Source: Solicola gregarius (lineage in GTDB: Bacteria > Actinomycetota > Actinomycetes > Propionibacteriales > Nocardioidaceae). Taken from it: a stretch of 64,000 nucleotides of DNA. The notes beneath the pieces are model-generated. The model saw only the letters and a program-made list of their open reading frames with translations. It searched no databases and was not told the origin of the DNA. Where the stretch lies: contig NZ_CP094970.1 of NCBI RefSeq assembly GCF_025790165.1, positions 1,302,001 to 1,366,000 of the forward strand. The letters are read 5' to 3'. Position numbers and translations under genes: made by a program. Shown in pieces: positions 24,828 through 33,840 of the stretch (the stretch's first letter is position 1; the number at the start of each line of letters is the position of its first letter).

Positions 24828-25508
24828 TCACGGCCGACGCGGATGGGTCAGCTCGATCGGGAGCCAGTCGCGGAGGTCGTCGACCGTGCAGCCGTACGTC
24901 TCCCGCACCGCGACGCCGGGCTGCCCGATCTCGAACACCGCGTACTCCGTGTAGACCCGGCTGACGCAGCCGAGACCGGTGAGCGGGTACGTGCACTCGG
25001 GGACGAGCTTCGCCGTGCCGTCCTTGGCGAACAGCGACATCATCACGAGCACCGAGCGCGCACCGGTCGCGAGGTCCATCGCGCCGCCGACCGCGGGAAC
25101 CGCGTCGGGTGCACCCGTGTGCCAGTTGGCGAGATCGCCGCCCACCGAGACCTGGTAAGCCCCGAGCACACAGAAGTCGAGGTGCCCGCCGCGCATCATC
25201 GCGAAAGAGTCGGCGTGGTGGAAGTACGAGGCGCCGGGGAGCTCCGTCACCGGGATCTTGCCCGCGTTGACGAGGTCGCGGTCGATCTCGTCGCCGCTCG
25301 CGTACGGGCCCATGCCGAGCATGCCATTCTCGGTGTGCAGGGTGACACCGGCGTCGGGATCGAGATGGTCGGAGACCTTCGTAGGTTGCCCGATGCCGAG
25401 GTTCACGTACGAGCCGCGCGGGATGTCGCCGGCGACCAGTGCCGCCAGCTCGTCGCGCGACAAGGGCGCGCGGTCTGCGCGCTCGATCGTCGGCGTACGA
25501 ACGTTCAC
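24828..25508 (-). CDS. pcaJ: 3-oxoadipate CoA-transferase subunit B
   Basis: A 226-residue beta subunit that transfers CoA from succinyl-CoA to 3-oxoadipate. The catalytic Glu lies in LHTENGMLGMGP. The family pattern is YVNLGIGQPTKVSDH near the N-terminus, with NAGKIPVTELPGASYFHHAD later and MSLFAKDGTAKLVPECTYPL. The GTG start overlaps the pcaI stop (GTGA). A frame extending upstream is a shadow of pcaI. Confidence 0.93.
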   Translation of the reverse strand: MNVRTPTIERADRAPLSRDELAALVAGDIPRGSYVNLGIGQPTKVSDHLDPDAGVTLHTENGMLGMGPYASGDEIDRDLVNAGKIPVTELPGASYFHHADSFAMMRGGHLDFCVLGAYQVSVGGDLANWHTGAPDAVPAVGGAMDLATGARSVLVMMSLFAKDGTAKLVPECTYPLTGLGCVSRVYTEYAVFEIGQPGVAVRETYGCTVDDLRDWLPIELTHPRRP

Positions 25509-26188
25509 GCGGGCAGCTCCTCGAGAGCGGGCTCGGCGACGACCACCCGGTCGACGTAGATGCCGGGCGTGACGACGGCTTCGGGATCGAGGTCGCCGGT
25601 GTCGACCACCCGGGCGACCTGCACGACGGTGAGGTCGGCGGCCGCGGCCATGATCGGCCCGAAGTTGCGCGCGGTCTTGCGGTACACCAGGTTTCCGCTT
25701 CGGTCGGCTCGGTGTGCGGCGACCAGCGCGACGTCGCTCTTGATCGGGTACTCCAGCACGTAGTGGCGGCCGTCGATCTCGCGGCTCTCCTTGCCCTCGG
25801 CAAGCGGGGTGCCGTAGCCCGTCGGCGTGAAGAAGCCGCCGATGCCGGCGCCGGCCGCACGGATGCGCTCGGCGAGGTTGCCCTGCGGCACGACCTCGAG
25901 CTCGACCTTGCCCGCACGGTACAGCTCGTCGAAGACGTACGAGTCGTGCTGCCGTGGAAACGAGCAGATCACCTTGCGTACGCGCCCGGCCGCCAACAGC
26001 GCGGCAATGCCGGTGGTGCCGTTGCCGGCATTGTTGTTGACGACGGTGAGGTCCGACGCCCCTTGGCGCAGCAGCGCGTCCAGGAGTGCGTACGGCATGC
26101 CGGCGGCGCCGAAGCCGCCGACCAGCACGGTGGCCCCGTCGGCGATGCCGGACACCGCCTGGTCCGGGTCGTCGACCAGGTCGATCAC
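25505..26188 (-). CDS. pcaI: 3-oxoadipate CoA-transferase subunit A
   Basis: A 227-residue alpha subunit. The CoA-transferase loop is GATVLVGGFGAAGMPYALLD, followed by TVVNNNAGNG and GGFFTPTGYGTPLAEGKESR, the segments that bind CoA and the acid. The GTG start overlaps the thiolase stop, so pcaF-pcaI-pcaJ form one coupled transcript on the minus strand, convergent with pcaHGBL. Confidence 0.93.
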   Translation of the reverse strand: MIDLVDDPDQAVSGIADGATVLVGGFGAAGMPYALLDALLRQGASDLTVVNNNAGNGTTGIAALLAAGRVRKVICSFPRQHDSYVFDELYRAGKVELEVVPQGNLAERIRAAGAGIGGFFTPTGYGTPLAEGKESREIDGRHYVLEYPIKSDVALVAAHRADRSGNLVYRKTARNFGPIMAAAADLTVVQVARVVDTGDLDPEAVVTPGIYVDRVVVAEPALEELPA

Positions 26189-27363
26189 GTCGCTGCCTCG
26201 TTCTCGAGCACGACGGCCAGGCCTTGGCCGACGCCGATGCAGATCGCGGCGACTCCCCACCGCCGACCCGTGTGCCTGAGCACGTACGCGAGGGTGCCGA
26301 GCACTCGCGCACCCGATGCGCCGAGCGGGTGCCCGATGGCGATGGCCCCGCCCCACTGGTTGACGATGTCGGGGTCGACACCCCAGGCGTCGATGCACGC
26401 GAGCGACTGCACGGCGAACGCCTCGTTGAGCTCGACGGCGCCGACGTCGGACCAGCCGATGCCCGCTCGCTCGAGTGCCCTGTTGGCCGCCTCGACGGGC
26501 GCGTACCCGAACAGCTGTGGATCGAGCGCCATCGCCCCGCGCCCTGCGACTCTCGCCAGGGGGTCGCGGCGTACGGCATCGGCCGCGCGCTCGGACCCGA
26601 CGAGTACGCCCGATGCGCCGTCGCTCAGCGGCGACGCGTTGCCGGCGGTGATCGTTCCGTCGGCGCGGAACGACGGTGCAAGGCCGGCGAGCTTGTCGAG
26701 GGTGGTGTCGGGGCGGATACCCTCGTCGCGTACGAGACCGGCACCGGGAGCCTCGATCGCGAGGTCGCCGTAGAGGCCCTCGGCCCAGGCCCGGTCGGCG
26801 CGCTCGTGCGAGCGGAGCGCGAACTCGTCCTGGCGCTCTCGCGAGATGTCGAACTTCTGCTGCAGCTGCTCGTTGCACTCACCGAGCGATGCGGTCCACT
26901 CCGCGGGCATCCGCGGGTTGACCAGACGCCAGCCGAGTGTCGTCGAGACGGCGGTCAGGTCTCCGGCGGGGTACGCGCGCGACGGCTTCGGGAGCACCCA
27001 GGGTGCACGCGACATCGACTCGACACCGCCCGCGATGACGAGGTCGGCGTCACCGGTCTCGACGCTGCGCGACGCGAGCATCGCCGCGTCGAGGCTCGAA
27101 CCGCACAGGCGGTTGACCGTGGACCCGGGGACGCTCGTCGGCAGGCCCGCGAGCAGAGCGGACATCCGCCCGACGTTGCGGTTGTCTTCACCTGCGCCGT
27201 TGGCGTTGCCGAAGACAACCTCGTCGATCGCTTCGGGAGAGGCACCACGATCGACGAGCGCAGCGATGACCGCGGCTCCCAGGTCGTCGGGGCGTACGCC
27301 TGCGAGGGCACCGCCGAATCGCCCGAACGGCGTCCTGACTGCGTCGTAGACGTACGCCGACAT
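26185..27363 (-). CDS. pcaF: 3-oxoadipyl-CoA thiolase
   Basis: A 392-residue thiolase that yields acetyl-CoA and succinyl-CoA, the last step of the pathway. The nucleophile Cys is in RLCGSSLDAAMLAS; the C-terminal sites are GGAIAIGHPLGASGAR and the second Cys in AAICIGVGQG. The start is the ATG at 27361-27363 (MSAYVYDAVRTPFGRFGG), with GGGAG five bases upstream; a GTG six bases earlier is less well placed. First gene of the FIJ operon. Confidence 0.94.
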   Translation of the reverse strand: MSAYVYDAVRTPFGRFGGALAGVRPDDLGAAVIAALVDRGASPEAIDEVVFGNANGAGEDNRNVGRMSALLAGLPTSVPGSTVNRLCGSSLDAAMLASRSVETGDADLVIAGGVESMSRAPWVLPKPSRAYPAGDLTAVSTTLGWRLVNPRMPAEWTASLGECNEQLQQKFDISRERQDEFALRSHERADRAWAEGLYGDLAIEAPGAGLVRDEGIRPDTTLDKLAGLAPSFRADGTITAGNASPLSDGASGVLVGSERAADAVRRDPLARVAGRGAMALDPQLFGYAPVEAANRALERAGIGWSDVGAVELNEAFAVQSLACIDAWGVDPDIVNQWGGAIAIGHPLGASGARVLGTLAYVLRHTGRRWGVAAICIGVGQGLAVVLENEAAT

Positions 27364-27373
27364 CTGCACTCCC

Positions 27374-27408
27374 GTTCGTTGAGCGAACGCTTGTCCGCTG
27401 AATGAACA
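27374..27408. promoter_or_regulatory. Possible IclR operator upstream of pcaF
   Basis: GTTCG-TTGAG-CGAAC (27374-27388) is a perfect 5-5-5 dyad 11 bp before the pcaF start. It is followed by CGCTGAATGAAC (27397-27408), whose complement GTTCATTCAGCG resembles a site upstream of pcaH. A further dyad, TTGACCG...CGGTCAA, lies at 27489-27510. The spacing suits regulation of pcaFIJ, but binding is inferred only. Confidence 0.35.
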
Positions 27409-27588
27409 CTCTAGTGCTGCACGGGCACGCTGTCACGCTCAGGGTTGCACGGGGTTGGTTCGTACCGCCGCGACGCAAGAATTGGCACTTGACCGCCCAG
27501 GACCGGTCAAAGGTAGATTCTCTGCACGCCATCGCCGCCGCCGTCACACGTACGGCGCGAACCCCGGCATGCGACGGCGACCGGAAGA

Positions 27589-28728
27589 TCAGCGTCGAGC
27601 GACCTGCGCCTGCCCGACCCGCGCCGCGAGCTCCTCCCGGACCGCGACAACGCCCGGCGCCGACGACTGCGGGAGCACCGGGCCCCGGTACGCGGCCTCC
27701 GCGGCCTCGACGTCGCCCTCGTCCAGAAGCTCGCGTACGTCGTGGATGTCGGTGCGAAGCTCCGACTCCAGCCGGTACGGCCGCGAGGCCAGCTCCACCG
27801 AACCCAGAACCGCGCGCAGCCGCGACATCTCCGCCCTGATCGTCACGGACGCGTGCTCGCGGCCGCTCAGCGCCATCGCCAACTCGTCGCCCGTGAGACC
27901 GTCGGGCGCATCGGCGAGGAGCACCAGGATCTCGCTGTGCCGCAGGCTCAGCCGCCGCAGGCGATGACTGTCGTACAGCGTCGCGCAGTGCAGCCCGAGC
28001 GTCTCGAGCCGTGACGTCGCCACCGGCTCCGCATCGTAGCCCGTTGGCTCGGTCATGAGCCCCAAGAACCGCAGCTCCGACTCGACGGCCGCGACGGTGG
28101 CGCGCACGAGCGAGAGGCTCTGCGCCGAAGCGACCTCGTCGCCGCCCGTCACGTCGAGGACGCCGAGGATCCCGCCGGTCGCAGGATCGTGGATCGGCGC
28201 CGCCGAACAACTCCACGGAGTGACCGGGCGAGCGAGGTGCTCGGCACCGAAGATCGCCACGGCGTCGTCGAGCGCGAGCGCTGTGCCGGGGGCATTCGTG
28301 CCGACAGCGGCCTCGCTCCAGTCCGCCCCCTCGATGAAATGCATCCCCTCGGCGCGCGAGCGCAGTCCGGCGTGGCCCTCTACCCAGAGCATCCGGCCCT
28401 CGTTGTCGCTGACCGCGACCAGGAGTCCGGCGTCGGTCGCGCTGTCGACGAGCAGCTTGCGGATCACCGGCATCATCGCGCCGAGCGGATGCTCACGGCG
28501 CAGCGTCTCGAGCGCATCGTCGGCAAGCCGTACGGGGGCCGCCGGTGTCTCCGGGTCGACGCCGTGCCGCAGGCTCCGCCGCCACGAGTCCAGCACGATC
28601 GGGCGTACCTGCGGTGTCGACCGGCCGGTGCTGAGGAAGTCGTCGTGCGCCATGTGCAGGAGGCGTCCCCACGCGGCCGGGTCGACGCCGTGCGGGTACG
28701 CCGCCACCTGCCGGTCCGGGTACGACAT
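27589..28728 (-). CDS. GAF-domain transcriptional regulator
   Basis: A 379-residue regulator related to the GAF sensor half of AcoR-type activators but lacking an AAA+ domain. The N-terminal segment is WGRLLHMAHDDFLSTGRSTP...VLDSWRRSLRHGVDP. The GAF core is GMHFIEGADWSEAAVGTNAP, then HLARPVTPWSCSAAPIHDP. The C-terminal third has HSEILVLLADAPDGLTGDEL, a winged-helix-like region. In actinobacteria such proteins often sit beside dehydrogenase or oxidase operons. Here it follows coxG on the same strand and may control the cox genes. Confidence 0.8.
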   Translation of the reverse strand: MSYPDRQVAAYPHGVDPAAWGRLLHMAHDDFLSTGRSTPQVRPIVLDSWRRSLRHGVDPETPAAPVRLADDALETLRREHPLGAMMPVIRKLLVDSATDAGLLVAVSDNEGRMLWVEGHAGLRSRAEGMHFIEGADWSEAAVGTNAPGTALALDDAVAIFGAEHLARPVTPWSCSAAPIHDPATGGILGVLDVTGGDEVASAQSLSLVRATVAAVESELRFLGLMTEPTGYDAEPVATSRLETLGLHCATLYDSHRLRRLSLRHSEILVLLADAPDGLTGDELAMALSGREHASVTIRAEMSRLRAVLGSVELASRPYRLESELRTDIHDVRELLDEGDVEAAEAAYRGPVLPQSSAPGVVAVREELAARVGQAQVARR

Positions 28729-28843
28729 GCCCTTACCGTAGCCGCAACGACGCCTTCCCGGCAGCCGTTCGAGCCGTCAGCTGCAGGCGGCGACAGGTCA
28801 TCGCCGTCGCACCGATCGGCGAGGGCGGCAGACCGGCGTACGC

Positions 28844-29536
28844 TCAGCGGCGCCGGATCAGCTTGTAGAGGACGATCGCCACGACCAGTCCGATCACGTA
28901 CGGCGCCGCACGCTTGGCGATCACCGGGCCGACGGTCGCCGCCAGGTTCAGCTCGGCGGCCTCGGCCTCCGGCTCGGGCGCCCGCGTCGGCGCAGACAGA
29001 CCCGCGTCCGCGTCCGTATCGACGAGCGGCGTCGTCGCGGTCGCGGCAGTCGCGTCCGGTGCGGCCGCGGTAGCGTCGGCAGGCGCAGACTCCGGCTCGC
29101 CCAGCTTCCCGGCGATACAGTCGACGAACTGCCCGAGCAGCTTGTCGCTGACGTCCTGGATGACGCCCCGGCCGAACTGCGCCGGCTTTCCGGTGATCGA
29201 CAGGTCGGTGTCGACCTCGACGGCGGTGCCGTCGCCGTCGGCCGACATCCGCGCCGTGATGGTCGCCGCGGCCGTACCGTTGCCGCGGCGATCCTTGCCC
29301 TTCGCCTCGATGACGGCACGATGCTCGGACTCGTCACGTTCGGTGAACTGCCCGGTGCCGTTGTACTGCAGGGAGATCGGGCCGAGCTTGACCTTCACGC
29401 TCCCCTTGAACTCATCGCCCTCGACCGACGCCAGGGTCGCACCCGGAAAACACGGCGCTATGCGCTCGAGGTCGTTGAACGCCGCCCACGTCTCGTCGAC
29501 GGATGCCGGGACGGTGAACGTGTGTGTGAGCTGCAT
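28844..29536 (-). CDS. coxG: CoxG-like SRPBCC protein with C-terminal membrane anchor
   Basis: A 230-residue protein with a START/SRPBCC domain typical of CoxG (TFTVPASVDETWAAFNDLER...APCFPGATL, VKVKLGPISLQYNGTGQFTE). An Ala/Thr/Pro-rich linker (about residues 140-195) precedes a single C-terminal transmembrane helix, YVIGLVVAIVLYKLIRRR. In studied systems CoxG helps bind the hydroxylase to the membrane. It is last in the coxSLMG order, 39 bp after coxM. Confidence 0.88.
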   Translation of the reverse strand: MQLTHTFTVPASVDETWAAFNDLERIAPCFPGATLASVEGDEFKGSVKVKLGPISLQYNGTGQFTERDESEHRAVIEAKGKDRRGNGTAAATITARMSADGDGTAVEVDTDLSITGKPAQFGRGVIQDVSDKLLGQFVDCIAGKLGEPESAPADATAAAPDATAATATTPLVDTDADAGLSAPTRAPEPEAEAAELNLAATVGPVIAKRAAPYVIGLVVAIVLYKLIRRR

Positions 29537-29575
29537 GGACCTCTCCCCACCTCAGTCATCGCACTGCGTCGCGGG

Positions 29576-30424
29576 TCACCTGCCCGCAGCCGCCCGCAGT
29601 GCGCGTGCTGTTAACACCGTAGCCAGGTGCCGGCGATACGCCGCATCGCCGTTGAGGTCGGTCGGGGGGTTGGTGCCGTCGGCGGCCGATGCCGCGGCCT
29701 CGGCGATCGCGTCGATCGCCGCTCCCGCGACGGCCTGCTCGACCGACGAGGCACGCACCGGAGTCGAACCCATGTTGGTCAGCGCGACCCGCGCCTCGGC
29801 GATCGTGTCGCCCTCGGTGCGTACGGTCGCGGCCACCCCGACGATCGACCACTGTTGAGCCACCCGGGTGAACTTCTGGTAGTCGGCGCCCCAGCCGGTG
29901 TGCTTCGGCACGCGTACGTGGGTGAGGATCTCGTCGTCGCCGACCGCGGTCGTGAAGAGGTCCTCGAAGAAGTCCGCCGCGGCGACGGTACGCGTGCCGC
30001 CAGAACCCGCAATGGCGAACTCCGCACCGAGCGCGAGCGCCGGGGCCGGCATGTCACCGGCCGGATCGGCGTGTACGAGCGCGCCGCCGAACGTACCCCG
30101 ATGCCGTACCTGCGGATCGGCGACGGTGTGCACGGCCTCGGTGATGAGCCGGGCATGCTCGGCGACCAACGGGTCGTTCGCGACGACGTGATGCGGTGTC
30201 ATCGCACCGATCACGATCGCGTCGCCGTCGTCGCGTACGCCCGAGAGCTCGTCGACCCGCCCGAGATCGATGATCACCTCGGGTGCGGCCATCCGCAGCT
30301 TGAGCACCGGAATCAGGCTCTGCCCGCCGGCGAGCACCTTCGCGTCGTCACCTGCCTGCGACAGCAGCGTCAGTGCCTCGTCGACGGACGTGGGTGCGTG
30401 GTAGTCGAACTGTGCAGGGATCAC
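29576..30424 (-). CDS. coxM: Molybdenum hydroxylase FAD-binding subunit (CoxM type)
   Basis: A 282-residue medium subunit that carries FAD between the iron-sulfur and molybdenum subunits. FAD motifs are AGGQSLIPVLKLRMA near residue 35 and RHRGTFGGALVHADPAGDMP near residue 105. The GTG start ([20 protein letters not shown]) overlaps the coxL stop by four bases. The ORF extends upstream but those codons lie inside coxL. Confidence 0.9.
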   Translation of the reverse strand: MIPAQFDYHAPTSVDEALTLLSQAGDDAKVLAGGQSLIPVLKLRMAAPEVIIDLGRVDELSGVRDDGDAIVIGAMTPHHVVANDPLVAEHARLITEAVHTVADPQVRHRGTFGGALVHADPAGDMPAPALALGAEFAIAGSGGTRTVAAADFFEDLFTTAVGDDEILTHVRVPKHTGWGADYQKFTRVAQQWSIVGVAATVRTEGDTIAEARVALTNMGSTPVRASSVEQAVAGAAIDAIAEAAASAADGTNPPTDLNGDAAYRRHLATVLTARALRAAAGR

Positions 30425-32805
30425 TGGTCGTCTCCTGTCGCGCTGGCGCTGGTGCTCGATGCCGCTTGGATCGTCTGCCACACCCGACTCGGGGAGCATG
30501 GCATCTCCATATCCGCGACCCCGAGCGGTCGTAGTGCATCGATGACGCCGTTCACGATCGCCGGTGTCGACGCGATGGTGCCCGCCTCACCAACGCCCTT
30601 GACCCCGAGGACGTTCGTACTCGACGGCGTCTCCGTGCGCCCGGTCTCGAACGACGGCACGTCGGCGGCGCTGGGCACGAGATAGTCCACGAACGACCCG
30701 GTGACGAGCGTGCCCGACTCGTCGTGGACGGCCTCCTCGAACAGCGCCTGCGCGATGCCTTGCACCAGGCCTCCGTGCACCTGGCCGTCGACGATCAGCG
30801 GGTTGATCACGTTGCCGATGTCGTCGACGCATACGTACTTACGCAGTTTCACCTCACCGGTCTCCGTGTCGACCTCCATGGCCGCGAGGTGCGTGCCGTG
30901 CGGGAACGAGAAGTTCTGCGGGTCGAACGTCGCAGACGAGTCGAGACTCGGTTCCATCCCGTCCGGCAGGTCGTGCGCCGCAAACGTCGCGAGCGCAAGA
31001 TCGGCGAGGGCGACGCTCTGGTCGGTGCCTTTGACGCCGAGTTTCCCCGAGTCGAACTCGATGTCGTCGGCACTGGCCTCGAGCATGTGCGCAGCGAGCA
31101 CCTTCGCCTTCTCGATCACCTTGTCGGCCGCGGCGACGATCGCCATGCCGCCGACGGCGAGTGACCTCGAACCGTACGTGTCCATGCCCTTCGCCGAGAT
31201 CTGGGTGTCACCGTGCAGGACCTCGACGTCCTCGAACGGCACGCCGAGACGGTCGGCCACGATCTGGCTCCACGCGGTCTCGTGGCCCTGCCCGTGCGGG
31301 CTGGTACCGGTGACCAGCTCGATCTTGCCGGTCGGCAGCACCCGGATATCGGCGTGCTCCCAGCCGCCCGCACCGTAGCTGAGCGAGCCGAGCACCCGCG
31401 ACGGCGCCAGGCCGCACATCTCCGTGAACGTGGAGATGCCGATGCCGAGCTGGACCGGATCGCCCGCGTCACGGCGCCGCTGCTGCTCGGCGCGCAGCTC
31501 GTCGTACCCGAACATCTCGAGCGCCTTGTCGGTCGCGGCCTCGTAGTTGCCGCTGTCGTACTCGAGCCCTGCGACCGTCGTGAACGGGAACTCCTCATGG
31601 GTGATCCAGTTCTTGCGGCGCAGCTCTATCGGGTCCATGTCGAGCTCGGCGGCGAGATCGTCCATCAGACGCTCGACGGCGTACGTCGCCTCTGGCCGGC
31701 CCGCACCGCGGTACGCGTCCGTCCACGCCTTGTTGGTGAAGAGCGCGTTGGACTCGAAGCGGTACGCGGGGAACTTGTAGATCGAGTTGAACATGAACGC
31801 GCCGAGGACCGGCACTCCCGCCGCGACCAGACCGAGGTACGCGCCCATGTCGGCGAGCAGGTTGACCGCGAGGCCGGTGACCGTGCCGTCGCGGTTCGCC
31901 GAGATGCGTAGCCGCTGCACCTGCGCGCGGCCGTGGTGGGCGGCCATCAGTGACTCGCTGCGGGTCTCGGTGTACTTGCAGGGCTTGCCCGTACGCTGCG
32001 CCGCGAGCGTGGTGATGAACTCCTCGGGCGTCACCTGCAGCTTGCCCCCGAACCCGCCACCGACGTCGGGCGCGATGACGCGCACCTTGCTCTCGGAGAT
32101 GCCGAGCGACATCGACAGCATCAACCGCAGGATGTGCGGTACCTGCGTCGCCGACCACATGACAAGCTGCTCGCCGGTCGGGTCGACGACGGTCGATCGA
32201 GGCTCCATGAACGACGGGATCAGCCGCTGCTGGTGGTACGTACGCTCCAACACCACCTCGGAGTCACGGGCGGCATCCGAGACGCTGCCGCCAGTGCCGG
32301 CCTCCGCCGAGTCGAAGACCCACTTCGAGGAGAGGTTCGTACCGAGGTCGGGATGCGCCAGCACGTCGCCCTCGTACGCACGCTCGAGGTCGAGTACGAC
32401 CGGGAGCTCGTCGTACTCGACGTCGATGAGCTCGGTGGCGTCACGTGCCTCCGCGGCGGAGCGTGCAATCACGCAGGCGACCACCTCGCCGGCGAAGGCG
32501 ACCCGGTCGACGGCGATCGCCGGGTGCGGTGGCGCCTTCTGGTCTTCGGTGACCGGCCACGCATTGGGCAGGCTGCCTTGGATCTCGGCGACATCGGCGC
32601 CGGCCAACACGGCCACCACTCCGGGTGACCGCTTGGCCTCACCGGCGTCGACGGAGGTGATGCGTGCGTGCGCGAACGGGCTCCGCACCATCGCGATGTG
32701 CAGCATGCCGGGCAGGACTATGTTGTCGGTCCAACGGGTGCGGCCGGTGATCAGCCGGCGGTCCTCCTTGCGGCGCCTCGGTGCGCCGATCTCCGTGACG
32801 GTCAT
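30421..32805 (-). CDS. coxL: Molybdenum hydroxylase large subunit, form II CoxL type
   Basis: A 794-residue molybdopterin-cytosine-dinucleotide subunit of the xanthine oxidase family. The active-site loop reads [10 protein letters not shown], the form II signature; form I CO dehydrogenases have AYRCSFR with a Cys that binds copper. Other motifs are the glycine loop [31 protein letters not shown], and [19 protein letters not shown] with the catalytic Glu. The ATG at 32803-32805 overlaps the coxS stop. The substrate may be CO at low affinity or, more likely, an aromatic, aldehyde or N-heterocyclic compound. Confidence 0.92.
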   Translation of the reverse strand: MTVTEIGAPRRRKEDRRLITGRTRWTDNIVLPGMLHIAMVRSPFAHARITSVDAGEAKRSPGVVAVLAGADVAEIQGSLPNAWPVTEDQKAPPHPAIAVDRVAFAGEVVACVIARSAAEARDATELIDVEYDELPVVLDLERAYEGDVLAHPDLGTNLSSKWVFDSAEAGTGGSVSDAARDSEVVLERTYHQQRLIPSFMEPRSTVVDPTGEQLVMWSATQVPHILRLMLSMSLGISESKVRVIAPDVGGGFGGKLQVTPEEFITTLAAQRTGKPCKYTETRSESLMAAHHGRAQVQRLRISANRDGTVTGLAVNLLADMGAYLGLVAAGVPVLGAFMFNSIYKFPAYRFESNALFTNKAWTDAYRGAGRPEATYAVERLMDDLAAELDMDPIELRRKNWITHEEFPFTTVAGLEYDSGNYEAATDKALEMFGYDELRAEQQRRRDAGDPVQLGIGISTFTEMCGLAPSRVLGSLSYGAGGWEHADIRVLPTGKIELVTGTSPHGQGHETAWSQIVADRLGVPFEDVEVLHGDTQISAKGMDTYGSRSLAVGGMAIVAAADKVIEKAKVLAAHMLEASADDIEFDSGKLGVKGTDQSVALADLALATFAAHDLPDGMEPSLDSSATFDPQNFSFPHGTHLAAMEVDTETGEVKLRKYVCVDDIGNVINPLIVDGQVHGGLVQGIAQALFEEAVHDESGTLVTGSFVDYLVPSAADVPSFETGRTETPSSTNVLGVKGVGEAGTIASTPAIVNGVIDALRPLGVADMEMPCSPSRVWQTIQAASSTSASATGDDQ

Positions 32806-33299
32806 GCCACCCCCTCGGCCGGTGCGGTGCTGGACTCCTTGGCCGCGGCCTGGACCGCCTTGACGATGTTCTGGTAGCCGGTGCAGCGGCAGAGGTTGCC
32901 CTCCAGGCCGTTGCGTACGGTCTCCTCGTCGGGGTCGGGGTGCTCGTTGAGCAGGTCGATCGACTGCATGATCATGCCGGGCGTACAGAATCCGCACTGC
33001 AGTGCGTGGCACTCGTGGAACGCCTTCTGTACGGGATGCAGCTCGCCGTCGTGCTCGAGGCCCTCGATCGTGGTGACCTCGTGCCCATCGGCCTGCACCG
33101 CGAACATCGTGCACGACTTGACGCTGACGCCGTCGAGATGAACCGTGCACGCGCCGCAGTTCGTCGTGTCGCAGCCGACCACCGTGCCGGTCTTGCCGAG
33201 TCGCTCACGCAGATACTGCACCAGCAGCATTCGGGGCTCCACGTCGTCGCTGTAGCGAGCCTGGTCGACGGTGAGATTGATCGTGTGCCGATTAGCCAT
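32802..33299 (-). CDS. coxS: Molybdenum hydroxylase [2Fe-2S] subunit (CoxS type)
   Basis: A 165-residue small subunit with two [2Fe-2S] clusters: the ferredoxin-like set [15 protein letters not shown]...SC near residue 42 and the C-terminal set [10 protein letters not shown]...[12 protein letters not shown]. The ATG at 33297-33299 is chosen at [11 protein letters not shown], with AGGAGCC upstream; the frame extends far upstream through the 22-bp repeats without meaning. It starts the coxSLMG operon, and ATGA/GTGA overlaps join the first three genes. Confidence 0.92.
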   Translation of the reverse strand: MANRHTINLTVDQARYSDDVEPRMLLVQYLRERLGKTGTVVGCDTTNCGACTVHLDGVSVKSCTMFAVQADGHEVTTIEGLEHDGELHPVQKAFHECHALQCGFCTPGMIMQSIDLLNEHPDPDEETVRNGLEGNLCRCTGYQNIVKAVQAAAKESSTAPAEGVA

Positions 33300-33427
33300 G
33301 CCGGCTCCTTGGGGAGTTCGCCGCTGGGGTGATTCCGTTCTACACCCGTGTGACCCGGGCCACAACGTTGCAGAGACGTTGCAGCGACGTCGCACCAACC
33401 CGCTGACGAGGCCCCTCCCCGCACGGT

Positions 33428-33625
33428 GAGGAGAGAGTTCTGGCCCCCCGAGGAGAGAACCCCGGCCCCCCGAAGAGAGGATCCCGGCCCAGCGAGGAGA
33501 GAGTTGTGGCCGCCCGAGGAGAGAACCCCGGCCGTCCGAGGAGAGAGTCCCGGCCCAGCGAGCGGTCAGAACTCTCTCCTCGCGGGGCCACGAGTCTCTC
33601 GTCACAGGGCCAGAACTCTCTCCTC
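33428..33625. repeat. Phased 22-bp repeat array (6 forward, 3 inverted units)
   Basis: Exactly nine contiguous 22-bp units. Six forward units start at 33428, 33450, 33472, 33494, 33516 and 33538 (consensus GAGGAGAGnnnYYYKGGCCC). Three inverted units follow at 33560, 33582 and 33604 with no break in register. Both ends are flanked by the same ACGG-T, giving ACGGTGAGGAGAG as a terminal inverted sequence. Units differ from one another by several bases. The array stands between coxS (start 33299) and a gene relic. Nothing recognisable lies in 33300-33427. Confidence 0.9.
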
Positions 33626-33630
33626 ACCGT

Positions 33631-33819
33631 TCAGGGGACGAAGGCTTCGATGACCAGCGGGTGCGTGCGATGCGGTGCCGACGCGAGAGCGGTACGCAGC
33701 GCGCCGGTGTCGTACACCCGCACCACCTCGCAGCCCGATGCGAGACAGCTCCTCGCGGAAGTTTGCCGACCGTACATATGTACGTATAGCGAACCTACTA
33801 TGCGGCGATCACTCGTCAA
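33631..33819 (-). pseudogene. Possible C-terminal relic of a thiamine-diphosphate enzyme
   Basis: A 62-codon minus-strand frame. Its last ~38 residues, CEVVRVYDTGALRTALASA...HPLVIEAFVP, resemble the extreme C-terminus of acetolactate synthase or benzoylformate decarboxylase-type ThDP enzymes, where a Gly-Cys-x-x-x-x-V strand, an acidic-residue/Leu helix and a closing P(L/V)VIE-V strand occur. The preceding residues match no such enzyme. A neighbouring frame encodes NFREELSRIGLRGG, which hints at frameshift decay. There is no ribosome site. It could be chance. Confidence 0.3.
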
Positions 33820-33840
33820 CGACAGAGATAGGGTGCGAGC

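Noticed and set aside
33428-33625. CRISPR array
   Set aside because: Units are contiguous without spacers, change orientation midway, and no cas genes are present.
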